DNA of 64,000 nucleotides from Burkholderia sp. Nafp2/4-1b (lineage in GTDB: Bacteria > Pseudomonadota > Gammaproteobacteria > Burkholderiales > Burkholderiaceae): positions 1-64,000 of the forward strand of contig NZ_ML058598.1 in the NCBI RefSeq assembly GCF_003635165.1. Direction: 5' to 3'. Made by a program: the position numbers and the translations under genes. Shown here piece after piece: positions 1 through 9,608 of the stretch. Each line of letters opens with the position of its first letter. Within the stretch, counting starts at the first letter, position 1. Under the pieces are notes generated by a model. The model had not been told where the DNA came from. It saw only the letters and a program-made list of their open reading frames with translations, and made no database searches.

Positions 1-79
1 ACGCGTTCATTTCATTCAGCCCATCGCGATCTGATGCCGGGCCGTTCGTGAACGGAGTCGGCCGTTCGGTGCGAAGTGG

Positions 80-109
80 CCGGTCGCGGCTCATCGATAC
101 CGCGACCGG
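80..109 (-). terminator. Terminator-like hairpin after pobA
   Basis: A perfect 10-bp stem (CCGGTCGCGG at 80-89, CCGCGACCGG at 100-109) with a 10-nt loop lies 24 bases beyond the pobA stop. There is no clear T run, so it may end transcription weakly or only stabilise the message 3' end. Confidence 0.45.
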
Positions 110-133
110 TAAGACCGCCTTTGTCAATGCGCG

Positions 134-1315
<1,182 letters not shown>

Positions 1316-1460
1316 CTAGTGGGATTGATTTTGCGCAAGTGTGGCGGCGACGCGTGCTATCCCGCAACGCGATATCCGGAATATGGACTATCTCGATAAT
1401 AGATAAAGGTGGTGCGCGAAGGGCGGCGCTATTCGTGGGGCGGGATGCAGCTCGAGCGAC

Positions 1461-1715
1461 ATGCGGCCTCTCGCGATGCTGCTGTTGCGCCGTCCGTTCC
1501 GGCGCATCGCGCGACCGGAAGCAGACCAGCGTGCGTTCGCGCTCACGCGGGCGGAAATGGCCGTCGCGACCGGGGTCGCCCGCGGCCTGACGCCGGCCGA
1601 ATACGCGGCATGCAACGGCGCGGGGATCAGCACAGTGCGCGGTCAGATCAAGGCGATCTTCGCGACGATGGGCGCAACGCGGATCGTCGATCTCGTCGCG
1701 CTGTTCGGCGATTGA
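1461..1715 (+). pseudogene. LuxR-type HTH C-terminal remnant
   Basis: An 84-residue frame whose second half (from LTRAEMAVATG to IVDLVALFGD) reads as a LuxR/GerE-type four-helix DNA-binding domain, including the STVRGQIKAIF recognition-helix region. Full-length Burkholderia regulators with this C-terminus are several hundred residues long and carry a sensor region that is absent here. The first ~25 residues look like the tail of that sensor region, so this is best read as the 3' end of a truncated regulator. It could still be translated as a small free-standing HTH protein: ATG at 1461 is available but I see no strong ribosome site. It lies head-to-head with pobA. Confidence 0.5.
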
Positions 1716-1721
1716 AGCCGC

Positions 1722-2501
1722 TCAGTTGCGCCGGCCGCGCGCGGGCTTGGTCTTGGCGTCGGTCTTGGCGTTGGACTTCGCGTTGATCTTCGTTTTCGTT
1801 TTGGTCCTGCCGATGTCCGCCCCCGGCCACTCTCCCGCGGTCATCCTGTCCAGCTGCCGGACGATCTCCGCGCGCAGCTCGGCCGAAATCTCCACGCTGT
1901 CGAGCAATTCCGAAATCCACAGCCCGTCGGCCGCGAGCCGGCAGATCATCAGCGTCGCCGCCTGCTCGAGCGGCACCGGGTCAGGCCGCGTCCACTCGCG
2001 CATCGGCACCGACCAGCGCGCACGCGTCTCCTGCTCGGTGATCATCGATGCGACCAGCACGCGCAGCACGTCGGTGCTCGCCGCCGGCTGTGCGGTATCG
2101 AGCACCGCATGCAGATACGCGCGGGCCGCCGCGCCGTCGCCGTGCGGATCGGCCGCGCGGCGCGCGTTCATCTGCGTCGCGAAGCGCTCGGTCGCCTGCC
2201 CGAACAGCGCATCGAGCAAGCCCTGTTTGTTCGCGAAGTGATACTGCAGCGCGCCCTTCGTCACGCCCGCGCGCTCGGCGACCGCGTCCAGTGTCAACGC
2301 GGCCACGCCCTGGTGGGTCGCGATGTCGGATGCCGCTTCCAGCAGTTGCGCGCGCACCTGCCCGGGCGCTTTTTTTCGGCGCACACCGGCGACCGGTGCG
2401 GGCGCCGCTTCTGCCGCGCCGGAGGCCCGCGCGTCGGCCGGTTCAGCCGTGTCGGCGGGCGTGGAAAGGTCGCGCGGAGCGGGTTCGAGGCGTTTTTTCA
2501 T
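1722..2501 (-). CDS. TetR family transcriptional regulator
   Basis: A 259-residue regulator read from the ATG at 2501 (MKKRLEPAPRD); a longer frame to 2606 would run across the promoter and the start of shc and is unlikely. The TetR HTH sits at about residues 50-95, with VAALTLDAVAERAGVTKGAL and the typical YHF helix end. The C-terminal ligand domain follows. Two oddities: a proline/alanine-rich N-terminal extension of ~45 residues, and a C-terminal tail of about 25 residues in which Lys-Thr/Asn-Ala-Lys units repeat, ending in RGRRN. It is divergent from shc with 52 bases between starts, so control of shc is plausible (inference). The ligand is unknown. Confidence 0.85.
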   Translation of the reverse strand: MKKRLEPAPRDLSTPADTAEPADARASGAAEAAPAPVAGVRRKKAPGQVRAQLLEAASDIATHQGVAALTLDAVAERAGVTKGALQYHFANKQGLLDALFGQATERFATQMNARRAADPHGDGAAARAYLHAVLDTAQPAASTDVLRVLVASMITEQETRARWSVPMREWTRPDPVPLEQAATLMICRLAADGLWISELLDSVEISAELRAEIVRQLDRMTAGEWPGADIGRTKTKTKINAKSNAKTDAKTKPARGRRN

Positions 2502-2553
2502 GACGGCGATGTTAGCACCCGCGGTCTCCGTATAAACATTCCGGCTGGATGGT

Positions 2554-4620
2554 ATGATCCGCCGCATGAACAAACCCGCCCCTTCCTCCTGGTCCGCGCT
2601 CGACACCGCGATCGCCCGTGGACGCGACGCGTTGATGCGCCTTCAGCAGCCCGACGGCAGCTGGTGTTTCGAACTCGAATCCGACGCGACGATCACCGCG
2701 GAATACATCCTGATGATGCATTTCATGGACAAGATCGACGACGCGCGCCAGGAGCAGATGGCGCGCTACCTGCGTGCGATCCAGCGGCTCGACACGCACG
2801 GCGCGTGGGACCTGTACGTCGACGGCGATCCGGACGTGTCGTGCAGCGTGAAGGCGTACTTCGCGCTGAAGGCCGCGGGCGACCGCGAGGATGCACCGCA
2901 CATGATCCGTGCGCGCGATGCGATCCTGAAGCTCGGCGGCGCGGCGCGCGCGAACGTGTTCACGCGCATCCTGCTCGCGACGTTCGGCCAGGTGCCGTGG
3001 CGCGCGGCGCCGTTCATGCCGATCGAATTCGTGCTGTTCCCGAAGTGGGTGCCGATCTCGATGTACAAGGTCGCGTACTGGGCGCGCACGACGATGGTGC
3101 CGCTGCTCGTGCTGTGTTCGCTGAAGGCGCGGGCGCGCAACCCGCGCAACATCGCGATTCCCGAGCTGTTCGTCACGCCGCCCGATCAGGAGCGTCACTA
3201 CTTCCCGCCGGCGCGCGGGATGCGCCGCGCGTTCCTCGCGCTCGACCGAGTAGTGCGTCACGTCGAGCCGCTACTGCCGAAACGGCTGCGGCAACGCGCG
3301 ATCCGGCATGCGCAAGCGTGGTGTGCGGAACGCATGAACGGCGAGGACGGGCTCGGCGGAATCTTTCCGCCGATCGTGTACAGCTACCAGATGATGGACG
3401 TGCTCGGCTACCCGGACGATCATCCGCTGCGCCGCGACTGCGAGAACGCGCTGGAGAAGCTGCTGGTGACGCGGCCCGACGGCAGCGTGTACTGCCAGCC
3501 GTGCCTGTCGCCGGTGTGGGACACCGCGTGGAGCACGATGGCGCTCGAACAGGCGCGCGGCGTGGCCGTGCCGGAAGCCGGCGAGCCCGAAGACGCAGGT
3601 GCGCTGCACGAACTCGACGACCGCATCGCCCGCGCCTACGACTGGCTCGCCGAGCGCCAGGTGAACGACCTGCGCGGCGACTGGATCGAGAACGCGCCCG
3701 CCGACACGCAACCGGGCGGCTGGGCATTCCAGTACGCGAACCCGTATTACCCCGACATCGACGACACCGCGGTGGTCACCGCGATGCTCGATCGCCGCGG
3801 CCGCACGCATCGCAACGCGGACGGCTCGCATCCGTATGCGGCGCGCGTCGCCCGCGCGCTCGACTGGATGCGCGGGCTGCAATCGCGCAACGGCGGCTTC
3901 GCGGCCTTCGATGCCGATTGCGATCGCATGTACCTGAACGCGATCCCGTTCGCCGATCACGGTGCGCTGCTCGATCCGCCGACCGAGGACGTGTCGGGCC
4001 GCGTGCTGCTGTGCTTCGGCGTCACGAAGCGTGCGGACGAACGCGCATCGCTCGCGCGCGCGATCGACTATGTGAAGCGCACGCAGCAGCCGGACGGCAG
4101 CTGGTGGGGCCGCTGGGGAACGAACTACATCTACGGCACGTGGAGCGTGCTGGCCGGGCTCGCGCTCGCGGGCGAGGACCCGTCGCAACCGTACATCGCC
4201 CGCGCGCTCGACTGGCTGCGCTCGCGGCAGCACGCGGACGGCGGCTGGGGCGAGACGAACGACAGCTACATCGACCCGGCGCTCGCAGGCACCAATGCGG
4301 GCGAAAGCACATCGAACTTCACCGCGTGGGCGCTGCTCGCGCAGATGGCGTTCGGCGACTGCGAATCCGACTCGGTGAAACGCGGCATCGCGTATCTGCA
4401 ATCGGTGCAGCAGGACGACGGGTTCTGGTGGCACCGCTCGCACAATGCGCCGGGCTTTCCGCGCATCTTCTACCTGAAGTATCACGGCTATACCGCGTAC
4501 TTCCCGCTGTGGGCGCTTGCGCGTTATCGGCGCCTGGCCGGCGCGAAACAGGCAGGTATGCCTTCGTCAAGCGGGTCGGGCGCGACGACCTCGCACACTG
4601 CGGACACCGCGCTCGCCTGA
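2554..4620 (+). CDS. shc: Squalene-hopene cyclase
   Basis: Membrane-associated cyclase converting squalene to hopene/hopanol, the committed step of hopanoid synthesis. The catalytic DXDD motif is present as DIDDTA at residues 401-406, and several QW repeats are visible (for example QQPDGSW near the N-terminus and again around residue 513, RQHADGGWGETNDSY, QQDDGFWWHRSHN). At 688 residues it is slightly longer than the usual ~630-660. A second start (MNKPAP) at 2566 is equally possible and would remove four residues; neither has a strong ribosome site. It is solitary: no hpnCDE or other hopanoid genes lie beside it. Burkholderia genomes can carry more than one shc, so this may be a second copy. 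The adjacent divergent TetR gene is the likely regulator. Confidence 0.93.
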   Translation: MIRRMNKPAPSSWSALDTAIARGRDALMRLQQPDGSWCFELESDATITAEYILMMHFMDKIDDARQEQMARYLRAIQRLDTHGAWDLYVDGDPDVSCSVKAYFALKAAGDREDAPHMIRARDAILKLGGAARANVFTRILLATFGQVPWRAAPFMPIEFVLFPKWVPISMYKVAYWARTTMVPLLVLCSLKARARNPRNIAIPELFVTPPDQERHYFPPARGMRRAFLALDRVVRHVEPLLPKRLRQRAIRHAQAWCAERMNGEDGLGGIFPPIVYSYQMMDVLGYPDDHPLRRDCENALEKLLVTRPDGSVYCQPCLSPVWDTAWSTMALEQARGVAVPEAGEPEDAGALHELDDRIARAYDWLAERQVNDLRGDWIENAPADTQPGGWAFQYANPYYPDIDDTAVVTAMLDRRGRTHRNADGSHPYAARVARALDWMRGLQSRNGGFAAFDADCDRMYLNAIPFADHGALLDPPTEDVSGRVLLCFGVTKRADERASLARAIDYVKRTQQPDGSWWGRWGTNYIYGTWSVLAGLALAGEDPSQPYIARALDWLRSRQHADGGWGETNDSYIDPALAGTNAGESTSNFTAWALLAQMAFGDCESDSVKRGIAYLQSVQQDDGFWWHRSHNAPGFPRIFYLKYHGYTAYFPLWALARYRRLAGAKQAGMPSSSGSGATTSHTADTALA

Positions 4621-4720
4621 GCACGAGTGCAAGCGCGCGCTCGCACGGCTCAAACTCAAGCGGCAACGCGCCGGCACGCATCACGGCGTCCGGCGCGATC
4701 TCGCTCCCTTCCCTCCCCGC

Positions 4721-5635
4721 TCATTCGTCGCGCCGATCCCGCATCCGCGCGAACGCGTCGCGCAAATCCGTGCAGAATGCATCCCCGATCATCGACAGCG
4801 GCTGCGACGCGGACGTCACCAGATAGAAGTGATCCGGCACGGCCGGCTCGAACGGCTTGACGGCCACGCGATTGGCCGCATACGCGGCCGTCACCGGATC
4901 GATCAGCGCGACGCCCGCGCCGTTCGCGACGAACGCGACGATCGTCTGCGACAGCTGCGCCTCGATCGACAGCACGCGCGACACGCCGGCCTCGACGAAC
5001 ACGCGATCGATCGCGCTGCGCGCCTCGAAGCTCGGTGGAAACGAGATGAACGATTCGTCGCGCAGGTCGGCCGGCTGCACCACGCGCTTGCGTGCGAGCC
5101 GGTGCCCGCGCGGCACGATGCAGCACATCGCGCTTTCCGCGAGCCGCTCGCCGCGCACCGCCGGATGCGGCACCGGCTCGGCGATCAGCCCAACGTCGCA
5201 TTGGCCTGACGCGACCTTGTCGACGACCGTCGACGCGCTGTGCGCGAGCAGCGTGATGTCGACGCCCGGATGCGCGGCCGAGAAGCGCGTGACGAGTTCA
5301 GGCAGCAGATCGAGCGCGACGGCGGGCGAGCCGGCCACGCGCAGCGTGCCGCGCCGCATCGCGCGGATCTGCTCGGCGGCCTGCGCGACGCGATCGAGCC
5401 CGACGAACGCGCGCTCGACTTCCTCGTACAGCACGCGCGCTTGCGCGGTGGGCGTGAAGCGGCCCTGCTCGCGCTCGAACAGCACGAAGCCGACACGATC
5501 CTCGAGGTCGGCGATCAGCCGGCTCACGGCCGGCTGCGAGATATGCAGATCGCGCGCCGCGCGCGTGACGGTATGACGCTGCATCACCGCGCGAAACGCT
5601 TCGATCTGACGGATCCTGAGTGAAGGTGTGGTCAT
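4721..5635 (-). CDS. LysR family regulator (OccR/NocR-like)
   Basis: A 304-residue LysR-type regulator: winged HTH at residues 5-65 (TRAARDLHISQPAVSRLIADLE), then the effector-binding domain. The first 90 residues resemble the opine regulators OccR/NocR. It is divergent from the three-subunit dehydrogenase operon starting at 5785, with 149 bases between. A palindrome with the form ATAA-N7-TTAT overlaps its own start codon, which would allow negative autoregulation together with activation of the divergent operon, as is common for LysR pairs (inference). The effector is presumably the substrate of that operon, an opine or a D-imino/amino acid. Confidence 0.85.
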   Translation of the reverse strand: MTTPSLRIRQIEAFRAVMQRHTVTRAARDLHISQPAVSRLIADLEDRVGFVLFEREQGRFTPTAQARVLYEEVERAFVGLDRVAQAAEQIRAMRRGTLRVAGSPAVALDLLPELVTRFSAAHPGVDITLLAHSASTVVDKVASGQCDVGLIAEPVPHPAVRGERLAESAMCCIVPRGHRLARKRVVQPADLRDESFISFPPSFEARSAIDRVFVEAGVSRVLSIEAQLSQTIVAFVANGAGVALIDPVTAAYAANRVAVKPFEPAVPDHFYLVTSASQPLSMIGDAFCTDLRDAFARMRDRRDE

Positions 5636-5649
5636 AACACTGGGTTATG
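5633..5649. promoter_or_regulatory. Candidate LysR operator, ATAA-N7-TTAT
   Basis: CATAAC-ACTGG-GTTATG is a perfect 6-bp inverted repeat that includes the LysR start codon. Its core is of the T-N11-A LysR-box type. A second perfect palindrome, GTTGATCAAC, lies at 5654-5663 and could be a second site or part of the promoter of the divergent operon. Confidence 0.5.
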
Positions 5650-5784
5650 GATCGTTGATCAACCTGTATTGGACAGTCTATTTTGCCTGCCCGAACATCG
5701 GTTCAGCAACGTCAAATACGCAAGGAACCGCGCCGCCATGCCCCATAACATGCAGACACCGACCCGACAGTTCCGGAGCCGCAC

Positions 5785-6909
5785 ATGACCGTGCGCAGCT
5801 TCGACGTCGTCGTGATCGGCGGCGGGCTCGTCGGCATGGCGCTCGCGTGGGGCATCGCGCGCGTCGGCAAGCGCGTCGCCGTGTGCGACGGCGACGACAT
5901 CGCGTATCGCGCTGCGCGCGGCAACTTCGGGTTGGTGTGGGTGCAGGGCAAGGGCGGGCGCTGCCTGCCCTACGCGCGCTGGTCGCGTGAATCGTCCGAG
6001 CGCTGGAGCGCATTCGCCGCGCAGTTGCAGCGCGAGACCGGCGTGAACTGCGGGTTCGAACGCCCGGGCGGCATCGAGCTCTTCGAACATGGCGCCGAAC
6101 TGGAAAGCGCGACCGCGCTGCTCGAATCGCTGCATCGCCAGGACGCAGCGCTGTCGTACGAAGTGCTCGATCCGGCCGCGCTGCGCAAACGGATTCCCGC
6201 TGCGTCACCGGCGCTGGCCGGCGCGCTGTGGTCGCCGAACGACGGACACGCGAACCCGCTCTACACGCTGCGCGCGATGCTCCAGGCGTTCGTGCAAAGC
6301 GGTGGCGTCTATCTGCCGCGCAACGAGGTCAGCGAAATTCGTCCGCGCGCCGGACGCTTCGAGATCGATACGCGCGACGGCCGTCTCGAAGCCGCGCGCG
6401 TCGTGCTCGCGGCCGGCCTCGATAACGCGCGCCTTGCGCCGATGGTCGACATGGTCGCGCCGATCTCGCCGCTGCGCGGGCAGATCATGGTCACCGAACG
6501 CCTCGCACCGTTTCTCGACTATCCGACGCTGGTCGTCCGCCAAACGCCGGAAGGCTCGGTGCTGCTCGGCGACTCGGCGGAAGACGTCGGTTTCGACGAC
6601 GGGCAGACGCGCCCGGCGATGGTCGACATCGCGCGCCGCGCGCGAAGCGCGTTTCCGGCACTCGCGCATGCACGCATCGTGCGCGCATGGGGCGCGCTGC
6701 GCATCATGACGCCGGACGGGCTGCCCGTCTACGAAGCATCGACCACGCATCCCGGCGCGTTCGTCGCGATCTGCCACAGCGGCGTGACGCTGGCGGCCGC
6801 GCACGCCGATCTGGTCGCGCCGTGGATCGCGGGCGCCGCCGCGCCCGCCGACCTGTCCGCCTTCAACACCGCGCGCTTCGCCGCGCCCACGGATGCCCGG
6901 CATGTTTGA
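5785..6909 (+). CDS. FAD-dependent oxidoreductase, beta subunit of heterotrimeric opine/imino-acid dehydrogenase
   Basis: A 374-residue protein of the DadA/glycine-oxidase (DAO) fold. VVVIGGGLVGMALAWGIA at residues 8-25 is the Rossmann FAD motif, and GNFGLVWVQGKGG follows the second strand. In opine oxidases and D-hydroxyproline dehydrogenases a subunit like this oxidises the C-N bond of the substrate and works only with a small 2Fe-2S subunit and a larger FAD/2Fe-2S subunit, which are encoded directly downstream with overlapping ends. Start ATG at 5785 follows CCGGAG. The substrate cannot be read from sequence. Octopine- or nopaline-like compounds fit the OccR-like regulator; the absence of hydroxyproline epimerase or deaminase genes argues against the hydroxyproline pathway. 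Confidence 0.8.
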   Translation: MTVRSFDVVVIGGGLVGMALAWGIARVGKRVAVCDGDDIAYRAARGNFGLVWVQGKGGRCLPYARWSRESSERWSAFAAQLQRETGVNCGFERPGGIELFEHGAELESATALLESLHRQDAALSYEVLDPAALRKRIPAASPALAGALWSPNDGHANPLYTLRAMLQAFVQSGGVYLPRNEVSEIRPRAGRFEIDTRDGRLEAARVVLAAGLDNARLAPMVDMVAPISPLRGQIMVTERLAPFLDYPTLVVRQTPEGSVLLGDSAEDVGFDDGQTRPAMVDIARRARSAFPALAHARIVRAWGALRIMTPDGLPVYEASTTHPGAFVAICHSGVTLAAAHADLVAPWIAGAAAPADLSAFNTARFAAPTDARHV

Positions 6910-7201
6910 ATCCATCGTTCCCGCCGCCGCGACGCACAAGCGCGTGCGCATCCATATCGACGGCACGCCGCACGACGTGCCCGCGCATTACAGCGTCGCG
7001 GCCGCGCTGCTCGCCGCCGGCACGCTCGCGCGCCGCGAGAGTGCAGTGAGCGGCGCGCCGCGCGGCCCGTTCTGCATGATGGGCGTGTGCTTCGACTGTC
7101 TCGTCGAAATCGACGGCGTGCCGAACGTGCAGGGCTGCATGACGCCCGTGCGCGACGGCATGCAGGTGCGTGCGATGCACGGCAAGGCGAGGCTCGCATG
7201 A
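6893..7201 (+). CDS. 2Fe-2S-binding gamma subunit of heterotrimeric dehydrogenase
   Basis: A 102-residue protein with the plant-ferredoxin-like small-subunit pattern: a beta-rich N-terminal half (RVRIHIDGTPHDVPAHYSV), then cysteines in FCMMGVCFDC and a fourth in QGCM about 15 residues later, which would ligate one 2Fe-2S cluster. It belongs to the gamma subunit family of opine/D-hydroxyproline dehydrogenases (about 95-110 residues) and passes electrons between the two flavoprotein subunits. It overlaps the beta-subunit stop by 17 bases and its own TGA overlaps the next ATG, which indicates translational coupling. An alternative start at 6902 (MFESIV) would shorten it by three residues. Confidence 0.82.
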   Translation: MPGMFESIVPAAATHKRVRIHIDGTPHDVPAHYSVAAALLAAGTLARRESAVSGAPRGPFCMMGVCFDCLVEIDGVPNVQGCMTPVRDGMQVRAMHGKARLA

Positions 7202-8634
7202 CGCGCCGCCAGTGTGACCTGCTGATCGTCGGCGCGGGGCCGGCCGGGATGGCGGCGGCCACTGCCGCACGCGCGGCCGGCCTGTCGGTCGTCGTCGCCG
7301 ACGAGGGCCGCGCGCCCGGCGGCCAGATCTATCGCAATGTCGCTGACGCGCCCGCGCAGCTCGCACAATGGCTTGGCAAGGATTACGTGGCCGGCCGCCC
7401 GCTCGTCGACGGTCTGCTCGCAAGCGGCGCACAGTACCTGCCGCGCAGCACGGTGTGGCAGATCGCGTTCGAACCTGAGCCGGTCGCGATGCTGACGCAG
7501 AGCGGCCCGTCCGGCGGCACGCTCGAAATCGGCGCGCGCGCGGTGCTGATCGCGACCGGCTCGCAGGAGCGGCCGTGGCCGGTGCGCGGCTGGACATTGC
7601 CGGGCGTGATGGGCGTCGGCGCCGCGCAAACATTGTTGAAATCGTCAGGGCTCGCGCCGTCGCCCGACACCGTGCTCGCCGGTAGCGGCCCGCTGCTGTG
7701 GCTGTTCGCCGCGCAGTTGCTGAATGCGGGCCGGCGCGTGCGCGCGCTGGTCGACACGACGCCGCGCGACGCATGGCGCAACGCACTCCCGCATGCGTTG
7801 CCGGCGCTGCGCGGCGCCGACTATCTGCTCAAGGGCTGGCGCATGCTGCGCGCGGTGCGTCACGCAGGCATTCCCGTCTATCGCGGCGCGACCGACGTCG
7901 GCATCGACGGCGACGGCCGCGCGCGACGCATCCGCTTTCGCGACGCGGACGGCATTCCTCAAACGCTCGACACATCGCTGGTGCTGCTGCATCAAGGCGT
8001 GATTCCGTCGACGCAGCTCGCACGCTCGCTCGGCTGTGCGCATGAATGGGACGAACGCGCGGCGTGCTGGCGCCCGCAATGCGATACACGCGGCCGCAGC
8101 AGCGTGCAGCAGGTGTGGATCGCCGGCGACGGCGCGGGAATCGGCGGCGCACAGGCCGCAGCGCTTGCAGGCGAGCTGTCGGCGCTCGACATCGCGGCCG
8201 CGCTCGGCGCGCTCGACCGTCAAAAGCACATCGAACGCGAACGCCCGCTGCTGCGCGCGTGGCGCCGTCATCTCGCGGTGCGTCCGCTGCTCGATGCGCT
8301 GTACACGCCGCCCGCCGCGCTGCGTCGCCCCGACGGCGACACGATCGTCTGCCGCTGCGAGGAGATCACGGCCGGCGAGATCCGCGAACTCGCGGCGCTC
8401 GGCTGCCAGGGACCCAACCAGATGAAGGCGTTCACGCGCTGCGGGATGGGCCCGTGCCAGGGACGCTGGTGCGGGACGACGGTCGGCGAACTGATCGCCG
8501 ACGTGCAGCAGCGTGACGTCGGCGACGTGGGTCACTACCGGATCCGCGCGCCGATCAAGCCCGTCACCGTCGGCGAGATGGCCGACGCCCTCGAACTGTC
8601 GAACGATTTCCGGCGCGGCGAATTCCCGAGCTGA
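7198..8634 (+). CDS. FAD/2Fe-2S oxidoreductase, alpha subunit of heterotrimeric dehydrogenase
   Basis: A 478-residue protein starting at the ATG of an ATGA overlap with the gamma gene. The N-terminal half is a pyridine-nucleotide-disulfide-type flavoprotein: LLIVGAGPAGMAAATAAR at residues 8-25, APGGQIYR, then the second dinucleotide fold around AGSGPLLWL, and IAGDGAGIGGAQAA. The C-terminal part has a BFD-like 2Fe-2S module with cysteines in VCRCEEIT and RCGMGPCQGRWCG. This architecture is that of OoxA, LhpA-type and sarcosine-oxidase-alpha-like subunits. In the known complexes it takes electrons from the beta subunit and passes them to an acceptor or the respiratory chain. Last enzyme gene of the operon; the binding protein follows after 49 bases. 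Confidence 0.83.
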   Translation: MTRRQCDLLIVGAGPAGMAAATAARAAGLSVVVADEGRAPGGQIYRNVADAPAQLAQWLGKDYVAGRPLVDGLLASGAQYLPRSTVWQIAFEPEPVAMLTQSGPSGGTLEIGARAVLIATGSQERPWPVRGWTLPGVMGVGAAQTLLKSSGLAPSPDTVLAGSGPLLWLFAAQLLNAGRRVRALVDTTPRDAWRNALPHALPALRGADYLLKGWRMLRAVRHAGIPVYRGATDVGIDGDGRARRIRFRDADGIPQTLDTSLVLLHQGVIPSTQLARSLGCAHEWDERAACWRPQCDTRGRSSVQQVWIAGDGAGIGGAQAAALAGELSALDIAAALGALDRQKHIERERPLLRAWRRHLAVRPLLDALYTPPAALRRPDGDTIVCRCEEITAGEIRELAALGCQGPNQMKAFTRCGMGPCQGRWCGTTVGELIADVQQRDVGDVGHYRIRAPIKPVTVGEMADALELSNDFRRGEFPS

Positions 8635-8683
8635 AGCGCGGCCCGCGCATGCCCGCGCTTCCCCACACGAACGGAGCCTGACC

Positions 8684-9472
8684 ATGAAGAACAAGACGCG
8701 CATCACGATCCTGCTGTCCGCCGCCGCGATGACCTTCGCGACGCTCGCGTCGGCGAAGGAATGGACGACGATCCGCATCGGCGTCGACCCGACCTACCCG
8801 CCGTTCGAATCGACCGCGACCGACGGCACCGTGCAGGGCTTCGACGTCGATCTCGGCAACGCGCTGTGCGCGAAGCTCAACGCGAAATGCGTGTGGGTGT
8901 CGAGCAGCTTCGACGGATTGATTCCGGGGCTGCAGGCGCGCAAGTTCGACGTGATCCTGTCGTCGATGGCCGCGACCGAGCAGCGCCGCCAGCAGATCGA
9001 CTTCACCGATCGCCTGTACCGCAACCAGACGCGTCTGATCGCGCGCACGGGCTCGGGGCTGCTGCCCGAAGCGGCGAAGCTCGCGGGCAAGCGCGTCGCG
9101 GTCGAACAGGGCACGATCCAGGAAACCTATGCGCGTGAAAAATGGGCGGCGGCGAAAGTCGAGGTCGTGCCGTATCCGAGCTACGACCAGGCGTATGCGG
9201 ACCTGGTAACCGGGCGCGTCGACGGCGTGCTGATGGATGCGGTGCAGGGCCAGCTCGGCTTCCTCGCGACCCCGCGCGGCAAGGGCTTCTCGTTCGCGGG
9301 CGGTGTGGTGTTCGATCCGAAGATCATGGGTAACGGCGATGCGGCCGGCGTGCGCAAGGCCGATACCGACCTGCGCGATGCGCTGAACCGTGCGATCGCG
9401 CAGATCCGCAGCGACGGCACGTACAACAAGATCCAGTCGAAGTATTTCGATTTCGACATGTACGGAAATTGA
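8684..9472 (+). CDS. ABC transporter periplasmic amino-acid/opine-binding protein
   Basis: A 262-residue exported binding protein. The start ATG at 8684 follows GGAG; residues 1-25 (MKNKTRITILLSAAAMTFAT...) form a signal peptide cleaved after ASA. The mature protein has the SBP_bac_3 fold: TIRIGVDPTYPPFES, then GFDVDLGNALCAKL and WVSSSFDGLIPGL, and later FTDRLYRNQTRLIA and VEQGTIQETYA. This is the HisJ/ArtJ/OccT/NocT family that binds basic amino acids and opines. No permease or ATPase gene is next to it, so it must use a transporter encoded elsewhere. Its position after the heterotrimeric dehydrogenase suggests it captures that enzyme's substrate. Confidence 0.88.
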   Translation: MKNKTRITILLSAAAMTFATLASAKEWTTIRIGVDPTYPPFESTATDGTVQGFDVDLGNALCAKLNAKCVWVSSSFDGLIPGLQARKFDVILSSMAATEQRRQQIDFTDRLYRNQTRLIARTGSGLLPEAAKLAGKRVAVEQGTIQETYAREKWAAAKVEVVPYPSYDQAYADLVTGRVDGVLMDAVQGQLGFLATPRGKGFSFAGGVVFDPKIMGNGDAAGVRKADTDLRDALNRAIAQIRSDGTYNKIQSKYFDFDMYGN

Positions 9473-9494
9473 CGTCGGTCATCGCGCGTTGCGA

Positions 9495-9522
9495 CGCGTG
9501 CGGCGCCGGTTCGCCGCACGCG
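9495..9522. terminator. Hairpin after the opine-type operon
   Basis: An 11-bp perfect stem, CGCGTGCGGCG and CGCCGCACGCG, with a 6-nt loop, 22 bases after the binding-protein stop. There is no T run, but its place at the end of the operon fits a terminator. Confidence 0.5.
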
Positions 9523-9608
9523 CGCGAGCCGGTGCTGCATTAGCGGTCCTCAGGATCGCGTCCTTCGCGAACCGGACTATAATCGCCGCTTTCGGTTTGG
9601 TCGTTGCC

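Noticed and set aside
1..133. Partial gene at the left edge
   Set aside because: No frame with protein-like composition crosses the edge; only the pobA 3' hairpin is evident.
2109..4826. A 905-codon plus-strand frame overlapping shc
   Set aside because: Out of frame with shc, Arg/Ala-rich, and begins inside the TetR gene.
5785..8634. D-hydroxyproline dehydrogenase as the firm identity of the three-subunit enzyme
   Set aside because: The usual epimerase, deaminase and semialdehyde dehydrogenase partners are not adjacent, so only the wider family is called.
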